64,000 nucleotides of DNA from Tubiluchus corallicola (GCA_030141605.1 JAQGDQ010000296.1:62001-126000); one strand, 5' to 3'. Positions 39,801-46,965 are shown, numbered from the stretch's first letter. Notes: a model not told the origin generated them from the sequence alone. Program-made: numbers and translations.

Positions 39801-41784
39801 AAAAAATGCTGGGAAAGTTCAATTTGACATTACATAACAATTGCATTAAGTTGAACACTACAGTAGCCACACAAAATTTTAATTACATCATGATTAGAAG
39901 CGGTTAGTAATCATACCATGACCAGATGCAAATACCTGGAGTCTGTCATTGACCTTACAAAAAATGGATGAAAATGATTACGTCATACTGGCAACATGAT
40001 AAACATAGAGTAGATTCATTTAACCTCATCTAGACTTTGTTGCTAAAGCACCACACAAAAAAGCCTTTCATCTTCTAATTGCTTATAACATTTGGCACAG
40101 CTAATGGGATTGCAAACTCACGAAATGCATGTAACTTAGGCCTACTCATTGATGGGTAGTTGTGCTAGACAAAAATAGCTAAATATCAGCATTCTTAGTA
40201 GGAAAAAAATCTACGGGATCACGCATTTACTAAGTAACAAATGTCAAACCAGTGAAGTACCTTTGCTCTTGCCACCTGTTTGTTTGCTGGAGGCTGTGCA
40301 AAATAAGAGTGAGTTAACTTATAATTTCTCTTTTAACTTACAGAGACAACATTGAAAAAATATGTTCAGTGATAAACACCAAAATTACTTAGAGATAATG
40401 TAGAACTGAATAACCACAATTATAGAGTTTTCAAAACTATTTTGAGATAATGGCAATAAGATTTTTGAACAGTAAGAGTTTTATTGTTTTATACAAATTT
40501 AATTAGAATTATACACAAGCTAAGACACCCGACTAACTTCATTTTAACAGAGTCTGTTCAGGTCAGGAAAGTTCAGCTAGAGGAACAGCAATATGCTTTG
40601 TTATTAAGCTGCTGTACCATTCACAGATGCAGGCACCTTACTACTAACCCCAGTTACTTGAATTAATTATTAACAACTGTAATTAATTTATTGCTACCGT
40701 CAAATAACTAAATCATTAATTAAATACATAGTACTACCAAAATACTGTAGAAGCAAACAGTGGGGTTCAGTGTTGCTTGAGGACTGCTAGTAAATAAATA
40801 ATTTGACATCATGTTGCTATTCATTTTAGCTTGCTGTCGTGTGTATTTAATAAAAAATTTGCTATACAGCCTATTGTTCACAAGAAGTATTTAAATTGAA
40901 GGAATCAATTTTCATTTGTTGTGCAAGTGCACAGAACAATGTTAGGCAAAACTTTAAAAATGCAAACTTATACAAGGCAAATTCTCGTCTTGAAATATTG
41001 TTTCATACTTTATAATAAAAACAGTCACATTCAATCCTCTTTTAGGTAAAATTGTGAGACATCAGTATAATGAATATCCTAAAGTTGATTTATCTAAAAC
41101 CTCACACTGATACAACACTACAATACTACAATTATCGATGTTTTCTAGACTAATGCAGTATCAACTGCCAACTATTGAAATGTTTAAAACACCAAAGAAT
41201 TAAGTAGGAATCAGTTTTTTAGATTCCATTGCAATGTAACTTGAATTGGTTTATATTACAACTGCATTGAGTTCATATGTGCATTTCAGTTATAGTTTGA
41301 ACCTCAACAGATTCAAAACAATGATGAAATAGAGTTTACACTAATGTGGATTAATCTAATTGGACCCATAAAAAAGCAAAGAAGGTCACTTTTGTACACG
41401 CCAAATGCATAAGTTGGCTGCAAATGAAATTAACATTTAGCGTGAAAGAAGTGTTCAGTACAAAATATTTTACCAAACCACTGAACTGGTAAACTACAAC
41501 TTCAGATACATTCCCAACACTAAACATAACAATCTATGTTTTGCAAAGGTCAGACAGATGGCTACACCAATAAAAAACATCACCAATAAAAAACAAATGT
41601 TTTGATAAAAGTACTCAGTAATGGTTTTAGATCAGCAAAAGTGTGATAATAATCAATTAAATTAGCAAACGAACCAAGAATTAACACAGATACAAACTAA
41701 AACATTTACCTCAATGCGCCACACATGAAAACAAGCTTGCCCACGAGGTATGCTCTTGAATGCGGGATCTACCACAGAGCTCAT
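6771..41784 (-). CDS. VIL1: Villin (gelsolin-superfamily actin regulator with headpiece), complete coding region across 23 exons
   Basis: Joining 23 phase-compatible exons with GT-AG introns on the minus strand gives an uninterrupted frame of about 820 residues, close to vertebrate villin and advillin. It has six gelsolin-like modules: S1 about 1-125, S2 about 135-250, S3 about 251-366, S4 about 400-510, S5 about 520-620, S6 about 625-735. A headpiece follows (about 750-820). Diagnostic strings include VWRIE and GDSYIILA in S1, QHREVQG after S1, IWRIE and GDCYVILY in S4, [11 protein letters not shown] in S5, PSGRD and EPPTFTGFF in S6, and a C-terminal KLF. The family caps, severs and bundles actin in a Ca2+- and phosphoinositide-dependent way. 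The headpiece separates it from plain gelsolin. The start ATG (41782-41784) opens the S1 exon with no upstream domain. I see no frameshift or internal stop. Whether it is closer to villin, advillin or fly quail cannot be decided here. Confidence 0.95.
7383..7436. repeat. Alternating purine-pyrimidine tract (TG/CG/CA)
   Basis: About 54 bases of TG, CG, CA and TA steps with almost no break, the type of sequence that can adopt Z-DNA. It lies in the last villin intron. Confidence 0.8.
7730..8150 (-). mobile_element. LINE ORF2 C-terminal remnant
   Basis: The reverse strand reads [20 protein letters not shown] and then, after a frame change, [20 protein letters not shown] and KTKLNAL. WNSLP...I...SL..FK..L is the typical end of jockey/CR1-type non-LTR retrotransposon proteins. 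It has stops and frameshifts. It is probably the 3' part of the same copy as 9830-10650, interrupted by satellite DNA. Confidence 0.75.
8341..8702. repeat. Degenerate CCACA/CACAC satellite
   Basis: About 360 bases made of CCACA, CACAC and CCATA-type words, almost without G on the plus strand. Open frames on both strands are repeat artefacts. A short (GAT)n tract follows at about 8708-8728. Confidence 0.9.
9207..9280. repeat. 37-bp tandem duplication
   Basis: Two adjacent copies, 9207-9243 and 9244-9280, differing at two positions (AATTTT/ACTTTT and TAAAT/TACAT). Confidence 0.85.
9661..9826. repeat. 83-bp tandem duplication
   Basis: Copies at 9661-9743 and 9744-9826 share GAAAATGT-GTAAGACTAG, TTTGCAGTACA-like and GCTGGCTGCCAT blocks with roughly ten differences. 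They lie at the edge of the LINE remnant. Confidence 0.85.
9830..10650 (-). mobile_element. LINE remnant (EN-RT linker and RT C-terminal part)
   Basis: The reverse strand reads [12 protein letters not shown] (the conserved linker before RT), then a lysine-rich stretch, the ADDNTTF box (equivalent to the catalytic YADDTT), and [16 protein letters not shown] followed by [14 protein letters not shown], matching the KFLGV.ID..L element after the RT palm. Most of the RT between linker and YADD box is missing. It has many stops. It has the same orientation as villin and lies in its last intron. Confidence 0.8.
10699..10806 (-). CDS. VIL1: Villin coding exon 22 (residues 748-783, N-terminal part of headpiece)
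   Basis: Encodes [20 protein letters not shown]. The PxxxL...ELPxGVDP pattern is the N-terminal subdomain of the villin headpiece. The exon ends CRE, placing the conserved Glu that salt-bridges the C-terminal subdomain. Confidence 0.95.
11260..11639. mobile_element. hAT-type MITE with perfect 8-bp target-site duplication
   Basis: A 380-bp element flanked by ATGTTAGA at 11252-11259 and 11640-11647. The left end reads AGGGCCGCCTTAACAGCATT; the right end in reverse complement reads CAGATCATGAGCATATAGGG. Both continue into G/C-rich GGGTCCCGGGCAA and GGGCCCCATGCCAA blocks, forming imperfect terminal inverted repeats. The 8-bp duplication and CAG-like end fit the hAT superfamily. There is no transposase ORF, so it is non-autonomous. 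Confidence 0.85.
12764..12832 (-). CDS. VIL1: Villin coding exon 21 (residues 725-747, S6-headpiece linker)
   Basis: Starts [13 protein letters not shown], as in villin NTKSYEDLKAEL, and leads into a short linker. The linker is shorter than in human villin, so the headpiece sits close to S6. Confidence 0.93.
13725..13847 (-). CDS. VIL1: Villin coding exon 20 (residues 684-724, S6)
   Basis: Encodes [15 protein letters not shown] and [16 protein letters not shown], the C-terminal half of S6. GTAAGT follows the AAT codon. Frames open on the opposite strand here are shadows of this exon. Confidence 0.95.
14158..14271 (-). CDS. VIL1: Villin coding exon 19 (residues 646-683, S6)
   Basis: Encodes [20 protein letters not shown] then [10 protein letters not shown], the S6 core with its acidic D-L-x-E-D-D-V-x-x-L-D Ca2+-site stretch. 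Confidence 0.96.
15411..15556. repeat. Perfect 73-bp tandem duplication
   Basis: 15411-15483 and 15484-15556 are identical, starting TGAGGAAAGTATTTAGGATA. It lies about 95 bases beyond the exon 18 donor. No mismatch implies a recent event. Confidence 0.92.
15650..15739 (-). CDS. VIL1: Villin coding exon 18 (residues 616-645, S6)
   Basis: Encodes [19 protein letters not shown] and ends VDFSQ, the standard opening of S6 (PRLFECSNKTG in villin). Confidence 0.96.
15740..18198. other. Villin intron 17
   Basis: Unique AT-rich intron. Apart from the microexon candidate at 17691-17711 I see no coding, transposon or repeat signal. Confidence 0.45.
17691..17711 (-). CDS. Candidate 21-nt cassette microexon of villin (7 residues, RIMELSR)
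   Basis: A 21-nt phase-0 segment between exons 17 and 18. It is preceded on the minus strand by TTTGCTGTTTTCAG and followed by the strong donor GTAAGT. Exon 17 (ending RLK) joined directly to exon 18 (starting EE) matches human villin RLQEE without a gap, so inclusion would add seven residues in the S5-S6 linker. Splice signals are good; actual use is unproven. Confidence 0.45.
18199..18351 (-). CDS. VIL1: Villin coding exon 17 (residues 565-615, S5)
   Basis: Opens with [11 protein letters not shown], identical to vertebrate villin, and continues through [17 protein letters not shown]. Ends DRRLK before GTTTGT, a weak but acceptable donor. A weak donor here would fit variable use of the downstream 21-nt microexon. 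Confidence 0.95.
19211..19294 (-). CDS. VIL1: Villin coding exon 16 (residues 537-564, S5)
   Basis: Encodes [20 protein letters not shown] ending [13 protein letters not shown] and the W-x-G-K end are invariant features of villin S5. Confidence 0.96.
19540..21200 (-). mobile_element. LINE ORF2 remnant (RT domain to C-terminus)
   Basis: On the reverse strand broken frames read [32 protein letters not shown] (RT palm entry, normally YRPISLLP), [39 protein letters not shown] (the FADDTSL box with both Asp lost), and a C-terminal [10 protein letters not shown] region. The order matches jockey/CR1-like non-LTR elements. Many stops make it inactive. It lies in the intron between villin exons 15 and 16, in the sense direction of the gene. 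Confidence 0.8.
22659..22769 (-). CDS. VIL1: Villin coding exon 15 (residues 500-536, S5)
   Basis: Encodes [11 protein letters not shown] and [17 protein letters not shown], the S4-S5 junction and first S5 strands (compare LFQVQGT...NTKAFEV in villin). Confidence 0.95.
22770..24713. other. Villin introns 13 and 14
   Basis: No element recognised apart from a trinucleotide tract of (ATA)n running into (ATT)n at about 23857-23909, which is nearly self-complementary. Confidence 0.45.
23340..23411 (-). CDS. VIL1: Villin coding exon 14 (residues 476-499, end of S4)
   Basis: Encodes [20 protein letters not shown], the strongly conserved GKEPPH-[LF]-M-x-x-F-x-G motif that closes S4. Confidence 0.96.
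24714..24800 (-). CDS. VIL1: Villin coding exon 13 (residues 447-475, S4)
   Basis: An 87-nt exon encoding the S4 helix [19 protein letters not shown] and ending KPVQ, with Asp/Glu residues at the usual Ca2+-site positions. Confidence 0.95.
25064..25201 (-). CDS. VIL1: Villin coding exon 12 (residues 401-446, S4)
   Basis: Encodes [24 protein letters not shown] and NYIIYYWQ, which together define gelsolin module S4. Phase 0 at both ends. Confidence 0.96.
25451..25551 (-). CDS. VIL1: Villin coding exon 11 (residues 367-400, S3-S4 linker)
   Basis: Encodes [14 protein letters not shown] and QMPDDGTG, matching VEQVKFDATSMH and MVDDGSG of human villin between the two halves of the core. Confidence 0.95.
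25783..25936 (-). CDS. VIL1: Villin coding exon 10 (residues 316-367, end of S3)
   Basis: Starts GFIKKKGYP after TTTTTGCAG. Continues through [12 protein letters not shown] and [11 protein letters not shown], as in villin S3. It is the first exon after the intron invaded by the LTR element. Confidence 0.95.
26279..26522 (+). repeat. 5' LTR
   Basis: 244 bp with TG...CA ends, 95% or so identical to the right LTR by eye. An AATAAA lies near position 174 of the LTR (GGCAATAAAAATG). Confidence 0.95.
26526..26543 (+). other. Probable primer-binding site
   Basis: TGGGGGCTCG starts three bases after the 5' LTR. A TGG start next to an LTR is what a tRNA 3' CCA end would pair with. The first ten bases resemble the proline-tRNA site known from gammaretroviruses; the rest does not, so the primer tRNA is uncertain. 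Confidence 0.6.
27556..28542 (+). pseudogene. gag of the LTR element, ended by a stop inside the zinc knuckle
   Basis: An open frame of 328 residues. The N-terminus has an SAP-like stretch ([18 protein letters not shown]). Residues about 88-135 are a highly charged coiled-coil-like helix ([16 protein letters not shown]). Residues about 145-315 resemble the SCAN/capsid-like part of Ty3/gypsy Gag ([20 protein letters not shown]). The ORF ends VQCTY then TGA, and in the same frame the next codons read [10 protein letters not shown]. The stop therefore sits where the second Cys of a CX2CX4HX4C nucleocapsid knuckle is expected. No gag-pol join is seen. Confidence 0.85.
28555..28757. repeat. 101-bp tandem duplication inside the LTR element
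   Basis: 28555-28655 and 28656-28757 are the same sequence, beginning CATGTTAAAACAGACTGC, except that the second copy has one extra A. The duplication disrupts the frame just after the knuckle. Confidence 0.93.
28756..29161 (+). pseudogene. Aspartic protease region of the LTR element
   Basis: Broken frames read [16 protein letters not shown], then a stop directly before [12 protein letters not shown], the catalytic DTGA box. After a frame change they read [20 protein letters not shown], the C-terminal LLGND element of this protease family. The TGA before DTGA is CGA in the second copy of this segment at 29437. Confidence 0.85.
29437..29628 (+). repeat. 192-bp second copy of the protease segment pasted into pol
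   Basis: Matches 28756-28947 over its full 192 bases with one difference I can find (CGA here, TGA there). It is bounded by a 31-bp direct repeat of the host pol sequence (29406-29436 and 29629-29659), beginning AATTAACAATGTCTCAGAAG. The insert is in frame with the preceding pol segment but ends at a stop. Confidence 0.93.
29629..30146 (+). pseudogene. Integrase, N-terminal half
   Basis: An HHCC zinc-binding domain is present ([10 protein letters not shown] and, further on, CKTCHVC). The start of the catalytic core follows: [10 protein letters not shown] with the first catalytic Asp, then [20 protein letters not shown]. It stops at KFFTQFG, before the second Asp (SDxG) and the Glu, so it cannot be active. 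Sequence before the 31-bp repeat (29296-29405) is the natural upstream part of the same polyprotein region. Confidence 0.9.
30147..30364 (+). pseudogene. RNase H C-terminal remnant at the 3' end of pol
   Basis: In one frame it reads [27 protein letters not shown], a stop, then [20 protein letters not shown] ending SRYCLK and TAA. HFE.YV, TDHNPL and G.DNV.AD..SR are the closing motifs of Ty3/gypsy RNase H. They come after integrase here, directly before the polypurine tract. Confidence 0.88.
30397..30408 (+). other. Polypurine tract
   Basis: GGGGGGGGGAGA ends directly at the TG that starts the 3' LTR, the expected plus-strand primer of reverse transcription. Confidence 0.9.
30409..30652 (+). 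repeat. 3' LTR
   Basis: 244 bp with the same ends as the 5' LTR. GGTT follows at 30653-30656 and matches the four bases before the 5' LTR. Confidence 0.95.
31034..31105. repeat. Alternating purine-pyrimidine tract (CG/CA)
   Basis: CGCACGTACG, (CG)n, (CACG)n and (CA)n runs in succession. Candidate Z-DNA tract. The long minus frame across it is a repeat artefact. Confidence 0.85.
31360..31458 (-). CDS. VIL1: Villin coding exon 9 (residues 283-315, S3)
   Basis: Encodes [18 protein letters not shown], the S3 core, then the helix [12 protein letters not shown]. The intron that follows holds the LTR retrotransposon. Confidence 0.95.
31459..33310. other. Villin intron 8
   Basis: AT-rich, no transposon or gene recognised. 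Short frames at 33012-33302 and its complement show no family features and lie next to a true exon. Confidence 0.4.
33311..33389 (-). CDS. VIL1: Villin coding exon 8 (residues 257-282, S3)
   Basis: Encodes the S3 segment [18 protein letters not shown], equivalent to the SDSEGNLVVREV stretch of human villin. Donor AAT|GTAAGT, phase 0. Confidence 0.93.
33925..34110 (-). CDS. VIL1: Villin coding exon 7 (residues 194-256, end of S2 and S2-S3 linker)
   Basis: Starts after TTTTGTACAG and completes S2 with [18 protein letters not shown] charged linker follows, then the first S3 residues AELKLYK. The frame stays open into the intron for two more codons, but the GTAAGG donor and the reading phase of exon 8 fix the end. 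Confidence 0.94.
34111..35357. other. Villin intron 6
   Basis: No recognisable coding sequence, element or repeat. Composition is ordinary AT-rich intron. Confidence 0.4.
35358..35488 (-). CDS. VIL1: Villin coding exon 6 (residues 151-194, S2)
   Basis: Carries the S2 core: [11 protein letters not shown] followed by [17 protein letters not shown], the usual GD-x-F-[IL]-LD and W-x-G-x-x-x-x-x-x-E pattern of gelsolin modules. Confidence 0.95.
35669..35771 (-). CDS. VIL1: Villin coding exon 5 (residues 116-150, start of S2)
   Basis: Encodes [12 protein letters not shown], the S1-S2 linker with the GGVASG signature. [15 protein letters not shown], the first strands of S2, follows. In gelsolin the matching basic stretch binds actin and PIP2. 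Confidence 0.95.
35893..36023 (-). CDS. VIL1: Villin coding exon 4 (residues 73-116)
   Basis: Starts [14 protein letters not shown], the S1 long helix and Ca2+-site region. It continues through QHREVQGSE and FLSYFKKGI. It ends with two bases of a split Arg codon. Confidence 0.95.
36225..36290 (-). CDS. VIL1: Villin coding exon 3 (residues 51-72)
   Basis: A 66-nt phase-0 exon. It encodes the S1 segment ending [11 protein letters not shown], equivalent to the IHYWIGQ motif of vertebrate villin and gelsolin. Confidence 0.95.
36291..39038. other. Villin intron 2
   Basis: Holds a run of 13 C (37030-37042, a G-run in the villin transcript) and the three-fold AT-rich repeat listed separately. Nothing else recognised. 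Confidence 0.45.
37380..37820. repeat. Degenerate 150-bp repeat, about three tandem copies
   Basis: Copies start near 37380, 37527 and 37681. Each has TTAATTAA-rich DNA, AATTGCTA or a similar word, TTTTTGTT(T/C), CTAA-TAAT/ATCAT and CCAAATTT/CCAAGTTT in the same order. Copies are well diverged. Confidence 0.65.
39039..39113 (-). CDS. VIL1: Villin coding exon 2 (residues 26-50)
   Basis: A phase-0 exon from acceptor AG (39115-39114) to GCT before GTAAGT. It carries the S1 core, including [19 protein letters not shown], which matches the conserved V-x-x-x-x-G-x-F-x-x-G-D-x-Y-I-I-L pattern of villin S1. Confidence 0.95.
40261..40293 (-). CDS. Candidate 33-nt cassette microexon of villin (11 residues, [11 protein letters not shown])
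   Basis: A 33-nt phase-0 segment lies between exons 1 and 2. On the minus strand it is preceded by a pyrimidine-rich stretch ending TTTTGCACAG and followed by GTACTT. If included, it inserts eleven residues, four of them basic (two K... K, one R), between VWRIE and HMRVVSV. Human villin runs straight through this point, so the segment would be an optional insertion in S1. It is inferred from splice signals and phase only; no transcript is available. Confidence 0.4.
41710..41784 (-). CDS. VIL1: Villin coding exon 1 (residues 1-25)
   Basis: Begins with ATG at 41784-41782 and ends at GAG before GTAAAT, phase 0. It encodes the N-terminus and the first S1 strand, VWRIE. An AG about 20 bases upstream of the ATG may be an acceptor, which would put the rest of the 5' UTR in an upstream exon. 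Confidence 0.92.
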
Positions 41785-42764
41785 ATTTCCAATTTATTTT
41801 TCTTCAAAAAAAATGTTTACTAAAATTAATGTTTGTTACTTTATAAAATGAAGGAACGGTTGTGGATATTACAAGGCAATTTAACAGCAAAAAAACACTT
41901 AAGTATTAACAAAAGATTACAAAAACAGGAGCAGCCAAAACAAGAACAGTTTTGCAAATATATGTGAAATATTATATTAAAGGCAGAAAAAGATAAAATG
42001 CATGATTACAGAGCTTGAACACGGGTAGAAAGGATATTACTGTTAACCACATATATAAGTTTTTTACATAATGAAAATATTGAGTGCAGCCTATAACTTA
42101 TGTAGCTGTTTTCAAGTTCTCTCCTCCTCAAGTTGTAGAACTATAGAAAAGTACTGCAATAATAAAGGAAAAGTGGGTCTCAAGGGGTACTTTAAGACCC
42201 TGAAGGGCAGAATCTGGCATCTGCTGCACATTGGCGGCCAACATCATACGCAACGAAAGTCATAAAATATTTGCTCTTAATAGCAAGATATTTAAATTAA
42301 CGAAGATTAACGAATTACAGAAGATTATAAATTATGAATGGACTAAATTTGCTGACGATGGTACAGTGAGGTGGCAGTTGTGAAATCTGGGGCATTTATG
42401 AAATATGGAGTAGCGAGTGACATAATAACACCCAAGAATAAAATTGATTTGGTGAGTATTCTGTAGCCTAGGGTGGCCCATTCACAATCAAAGGCCTAGC
42501 TTGGCATTCCTCCAAGAAAGTTTATTTAACAAGTAGCTCCATTCATAGCAAAACAATAAATAACATTATATTATAGATAATTAGAATTAGAACTAATTAT
42601 TAATGATTGTGTGACATTTATAACCGCTTGCTATAGAAACTGCCGAGAAATCAGCTGAGAAACTCAATTGCACACATACTATAATGCAGATGCCTGCTTG
42701 AACTAGATGATTCGACACTAATCGTAAACTCGGCTATTTCAAATAATCCAAGGTTTAAGGACAA

Positions 42765-43065
42765 CAGGAGTTTTGGACACATAGGACATTTGGACACAAG
42801 ACATTAGGACAAAGTCTTTGGATACTTAGATACAAGATATTTGGATACAAGATGATTTTGATACATGGGGCATTTGGACATACAGGACATTTAGACGCAA
42901 GGTGATTTTGACACATAGGGCATTTAGACACAAGAACATTTTGACATATAGGACGTTTGGATACAAGGACATTTGGACACATAAGCTATTTAGATACTAG
43001 GGGTTTTGGACACATAGAACATTGCACACCAGATATTTTTCACACAGCATATTTAGACACATAGA
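42765..43065. repeat. Degenerate minisatellite, 16-17-bp half units in 33-bp pairs
   Basis: About eighteen units of the type TTTGGACACATAGGACA. On the minus strand three successive 33-bp pairs translate as MCPNVLVSKRP, ICQNVLVSKCP and MCQNHLASKCP. I see no start context, splice site or known domain, so I treat it as a repeat. Confidence 0.8.
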
Positions 43066-44540
43066 TAATTTCGATACATTAAAGTGACATCTACGTAGCA
43101 TCCATGTGCGTATGCGTTTTGGAGGGATGCGGAATAGATAAAATTGGTTTACATTGTTTTCAATGCACCTGTTTGTGCAGCCTGCATTATTCTTTTTCTG
43201 CAGCTATTCCTATTGATTTTTTTCTGCAGGCTGTTCTGCAGGTGGAAAACGCAAATGCATATGCACCTGAATGCTGGGTAAATGCCACTTAACAGTTTAA
43301 ACACCAAGGGTACCATTTGAATTCAATCGTGAGACCTGATATACCACTTAGCAAACATTGGTTACTTAGTTATACCCTGTTCTTGGTTATGGGTAAATTT
43401 AAACCGCTTTTTTATATAATTCAAGAAGTTTCTAATGTCTAAAAAACGTAGATCAAACGATTGATATGTTATCTATTTTGAAAGACACTTTTTCTCATTA
43501 CTTTGAGCCCAACTCCTACAACAGTAACTGCAGTCTGTAGCTCAAGAAGTACATAAATATTAGGGCATTTCAGCGTGTGTGGATATCCGACGCGGTGGCT
43601 GCGGCTATTGCGACAAGTGTGATTGACACTGTGATTACTACAGATACGGCGAGATTTCTTATCGTAATTTTTCACGCTGAGCTGAAAAACCGATAACTAA
43701 TGTGCAATTATGTGTGATAATAATGAAATATCTAGATTAAGCTGTTTAGGTGCTAATTAAGACTAAATCAAGGATATCGGCACCAGAAAATTTTACATTG
43801 CTGGGAGATTATTTTTACAAATTAGCAAAATGGAAAATAAAAAACTGGCATAGTGCATTTGTTATGTGATAAAGAATTTTCCCAAACTCAGTTGCAGCAG
43901 ATAATAATAAACTTCGGAATTCTCCCATTGCCATGCAAACATCAATATAACTATAAGTTTTTATGGTCAGGTTATACTAATAAAACGTGGTTCAAATTCA
44001 GAGCATATTAATTTTTGGGTCAATCAGCACAAACTTAGATTCTTTTGTAATCGTTAAATGTAATCGTGTAACAACTCGTGCTGCAATCTCGCAATGTAAC
44101 CGACTGAACTATAACTCATTACTCATTAGCAAGAGATCGGGTAACATCAATCAGTAACAACGTGTCATAATGTAAATCCCCATGACATGACGCTGACTGC
44201 ACTTTTTCACAGGCGTTCAGTACTATAAATTATATAATGAGTGAGAACTACAATGTGTGTCTTTGCAGAAATAGCTTTGTGTCCAAATTAAAAGTCATCT
44301 AATTAAAATACATTTAACTACAAAAATATATACAGATATATTAACATCCATAAGTTCAGAAGGCATGAAACTATAGTAACAGCATGCAGAAAATTCATGA
44401 ATTAAGTATCAAATCAGGGCTGTTGTACATTGCTCGATACCTACTGATCTGAATCTATCCATCGATTTTACCTAAAAATGCAATAAGGCCTAGTAAATTT
44501 GCCATTGCTAGAAGTGCCGCCCTAATTAATGGAGCTCACG

Positions 44541-44541
44541 C

Positions 44542-44581
<40 letters not shown>

Positions 44582-44702
44582 TACATAGAAACAAAAATTA
44601 TAGTAATATATAGAATTATAGAGTATATATATATATAGAATACTATATATAGAATACAGAGAAATAAAATTATAGTGAGTGTATGTGTGTGTGTGTGTGT
44701 GA
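44541..44702. repeat. Compound (TA)n and (TG)n microsatellites
   Basis: TATATA tracts at about 44541-44584 and 44620-44650, and a TGTGTG tract at about 44678-44702. Open frames here are artefacts. Confidence 0.9.
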
Positions 44703-45692
44703 GAAATAGATCCCAAACAATTTTGATTGGATGCAGACTTCTTATGTAGATGTTAGCCATCATGTTCATCATTGTTATGAACAATGTTTTTGTACAACAA
44801 ATTTTGCAAGCTGATACTACTAAACATAAATAAAATGACATTACAGTAATTATTGTATGTATTGCTGCAGAAGATGCCATAAAGCTTTTGCTTATCACAA
44901 AATTGGTGCAAAAGATGGAGACGATCATCTTACTTCATTTTTTTACAATCAAAAATAGTTCACAAACTTATTGCACTGCTGTGTGAACACGCAGTATTTA
45001 TAATTACTGCAAATACAAAGTGGTACATAGAACTGAAGAATTCAAGATGATTGCTCATCCAAGCTTTAAAATACAGCCAGATAAAAATGCTGTACGCTAT
45101 GACTTCAGCCCTACGGTCCTAGGTTGAGAGGTAATCATCAGTAATTAGTACTGCAAAATTAAATTATTACTTTCCTAACATATCTTGCATTTCTTCGATA
45201 ATAATAATTGATCTTTAGACTTTATTGTTATAATGCATATGATACATATCAATGTGCATTTCTGGACATCGATTGAGTGAATTTCAATTTTAATTATTGT
45301 AATACAACACTGAGAAGATTACTTAATAATTGTAAAAATCTATTTTACTTACTTATACTTAGATTGTGTGCAGTCTGATGTTTTCTGTTAGTGCCTTTAC
45401 AGTAATTCCTACCGAACAGCAACTTTACGATACAGGACACACGGATGGACACCTGATTTACCTGCACAGTGCACACCTTAAGAGCCAAACAACACAAAAG
45501 TTAATACATCATAAATTTTTAACAAATGCTACTCGGGGTAAGAGTAATTTTCACTAATCTATATGTCAACTGTATTTTATTATGTACAAAATTATTTTTG
45601 AACAAAACTGAAAATAATGAAAGCACTTTTAGTTTCACATTAGGAGAAAGGCCTGACTGTTCTTATGTACAGCAGTTAATGTTACTACTTAC

Positions 45693-45800
45693 CTGAGAAT
45701 GTAGATCCGGTTTGCGGACTGACACACGAATAACAGGTAACTGCGGGCAGTGACTCGTAAACCACAGATACAAGAGCAACGCATGTTCGTACCAGAATCG
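45693..45800 (-). other. Possible 5' non-coding exon of villin
   Basis: On the minus strand a GC-richer stretch ends in a near-perfect donor, CTCAG|GTAAGTAGT, at 45693. It lies about 3.9 kb upstream of the start codon. The upstream end is not defined. This is inference from one splice signal and base composition. Confidence 0.25.
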
Positions 45801-46259
45801 CCAGACCACAAGATAGTATACACCATTTGCTGGGGAAAGGAGTTTAAGCAACGAGCAGTAGTTCAAAACAATAATTATTACATCGAAATAATTACTACTG
45901 AATCAATTAACGGTGACTTCTCCATGCTCTCAACGTTAGTGTAAATCTAAACTGGGCATATAGTTGGCAAACTTGAAGGGCATGATTGGAGCAGGCCAGC
46001 AGCGACAAAGAGATCAGTGTGGAACTCGAGATTCGCCAACTCATCTTGCAGCTTGGTGTCTCACGAGCTTGTGTTCTGAATACCAATTAATTGGGTTATC
46101 TTTTGTATTAGCCTTCACTACAACATTAAGGTTAGTTCCAATGTATGTAGAGCGCCATGGTACTTTTTGATGAATTTCCAGGCTACACATTTCGATTGAT
46201 ACTATCTGCTAGAGTTTTCATGTCAAATTTGTCCATGCTCTAATCATACACTCATGATT

Positions 46260-46720
46260 GTGCCACCCTGCTTTGGCTTCAGAAAAAAAACATAAAAAAT
46301 AAGAATATAAATTGAATTAACAATATTGTAGTAAACTGCATAAAGAAGAATATGATATAATCTGTTAATTAGTTATAAACATCAGCAAATGTAACCGCAT
46401 TTTGGAGGAGTGCTGACAATATGGAAATAAAATGCACTGAAGTTCGATGTCAATTTAAGCTTTTAATCCTCATGAATGTATCACTCTGCAGGATAATGCC
46501 TCATTTTCGGAAAGAAAACAAAAAATAACAATATAAATAGAATTAATAACATTATAGAAATCTTGGTAAAAAGAATAAATTATAACCTGTTGATTCATAA
46601 ACATAAAAAAATATGTAAAAATATCAAAATCATTAATCTGTAGGAGAAGCTGGCAATATGAAGTGAAATGCATTGAAGTTTAATCACAGTTTTTAATTAA
46701 AAGACTTTAGTCTTCTGCAT
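46260..46720. repeat. Diverged 230-bp tandem duplication
   Basis: Blocks such as TATAAATTGAATTAA/TATAAATAGAATTAA, AATATGATATAATCTGTT/AATAAATTATAACCTGTT and CTGACAATATGGAAATAAAATGCACTGAAGTT/CTGGCAATATGAAGTGAAATGCATTGAAGTT (shown in part) recur in order at a spacing of about 230 bases. Confidence 0.7.
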
Positions 46721-46965
46721 ACACAAAATCGCATAGTTACGTTGCGGAATTTAAAAATGCAATTACGGGAAAAATACCTGAAAAAAGAAGAGCATAACCA
46801 CAAGCCAGATGGCGTAATAACTGATAGCTCTAGAAATTTTCATATAAACTATAATCACTATAATTTTCATATGTGTTCACGGCGTATACGTATACAATTT
46901 TAAAATACAACTGAGCAAGCAACAGTTACCTACTGTAATGATGATCGTACGTAACAGCACGCTAA

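Noticed and set aside
6771-41784. Call as plain gelsolin or supervillin
   Set aside because: A complete headpiece follows S6 and there is no long N-terminal extension, so villin/advillin is the better call.
42755-42982. Minus frame with CPNVL repeats as a cysteine-rich protein
   Set aside because: Explained by the 16-17-bp minisatellite; no splice sites, domain or start context.
44522-44928. Minus frames with Ile/Tyr/Thr-His repeats
   Set aside because: Translations of TA and TG microsatellites.
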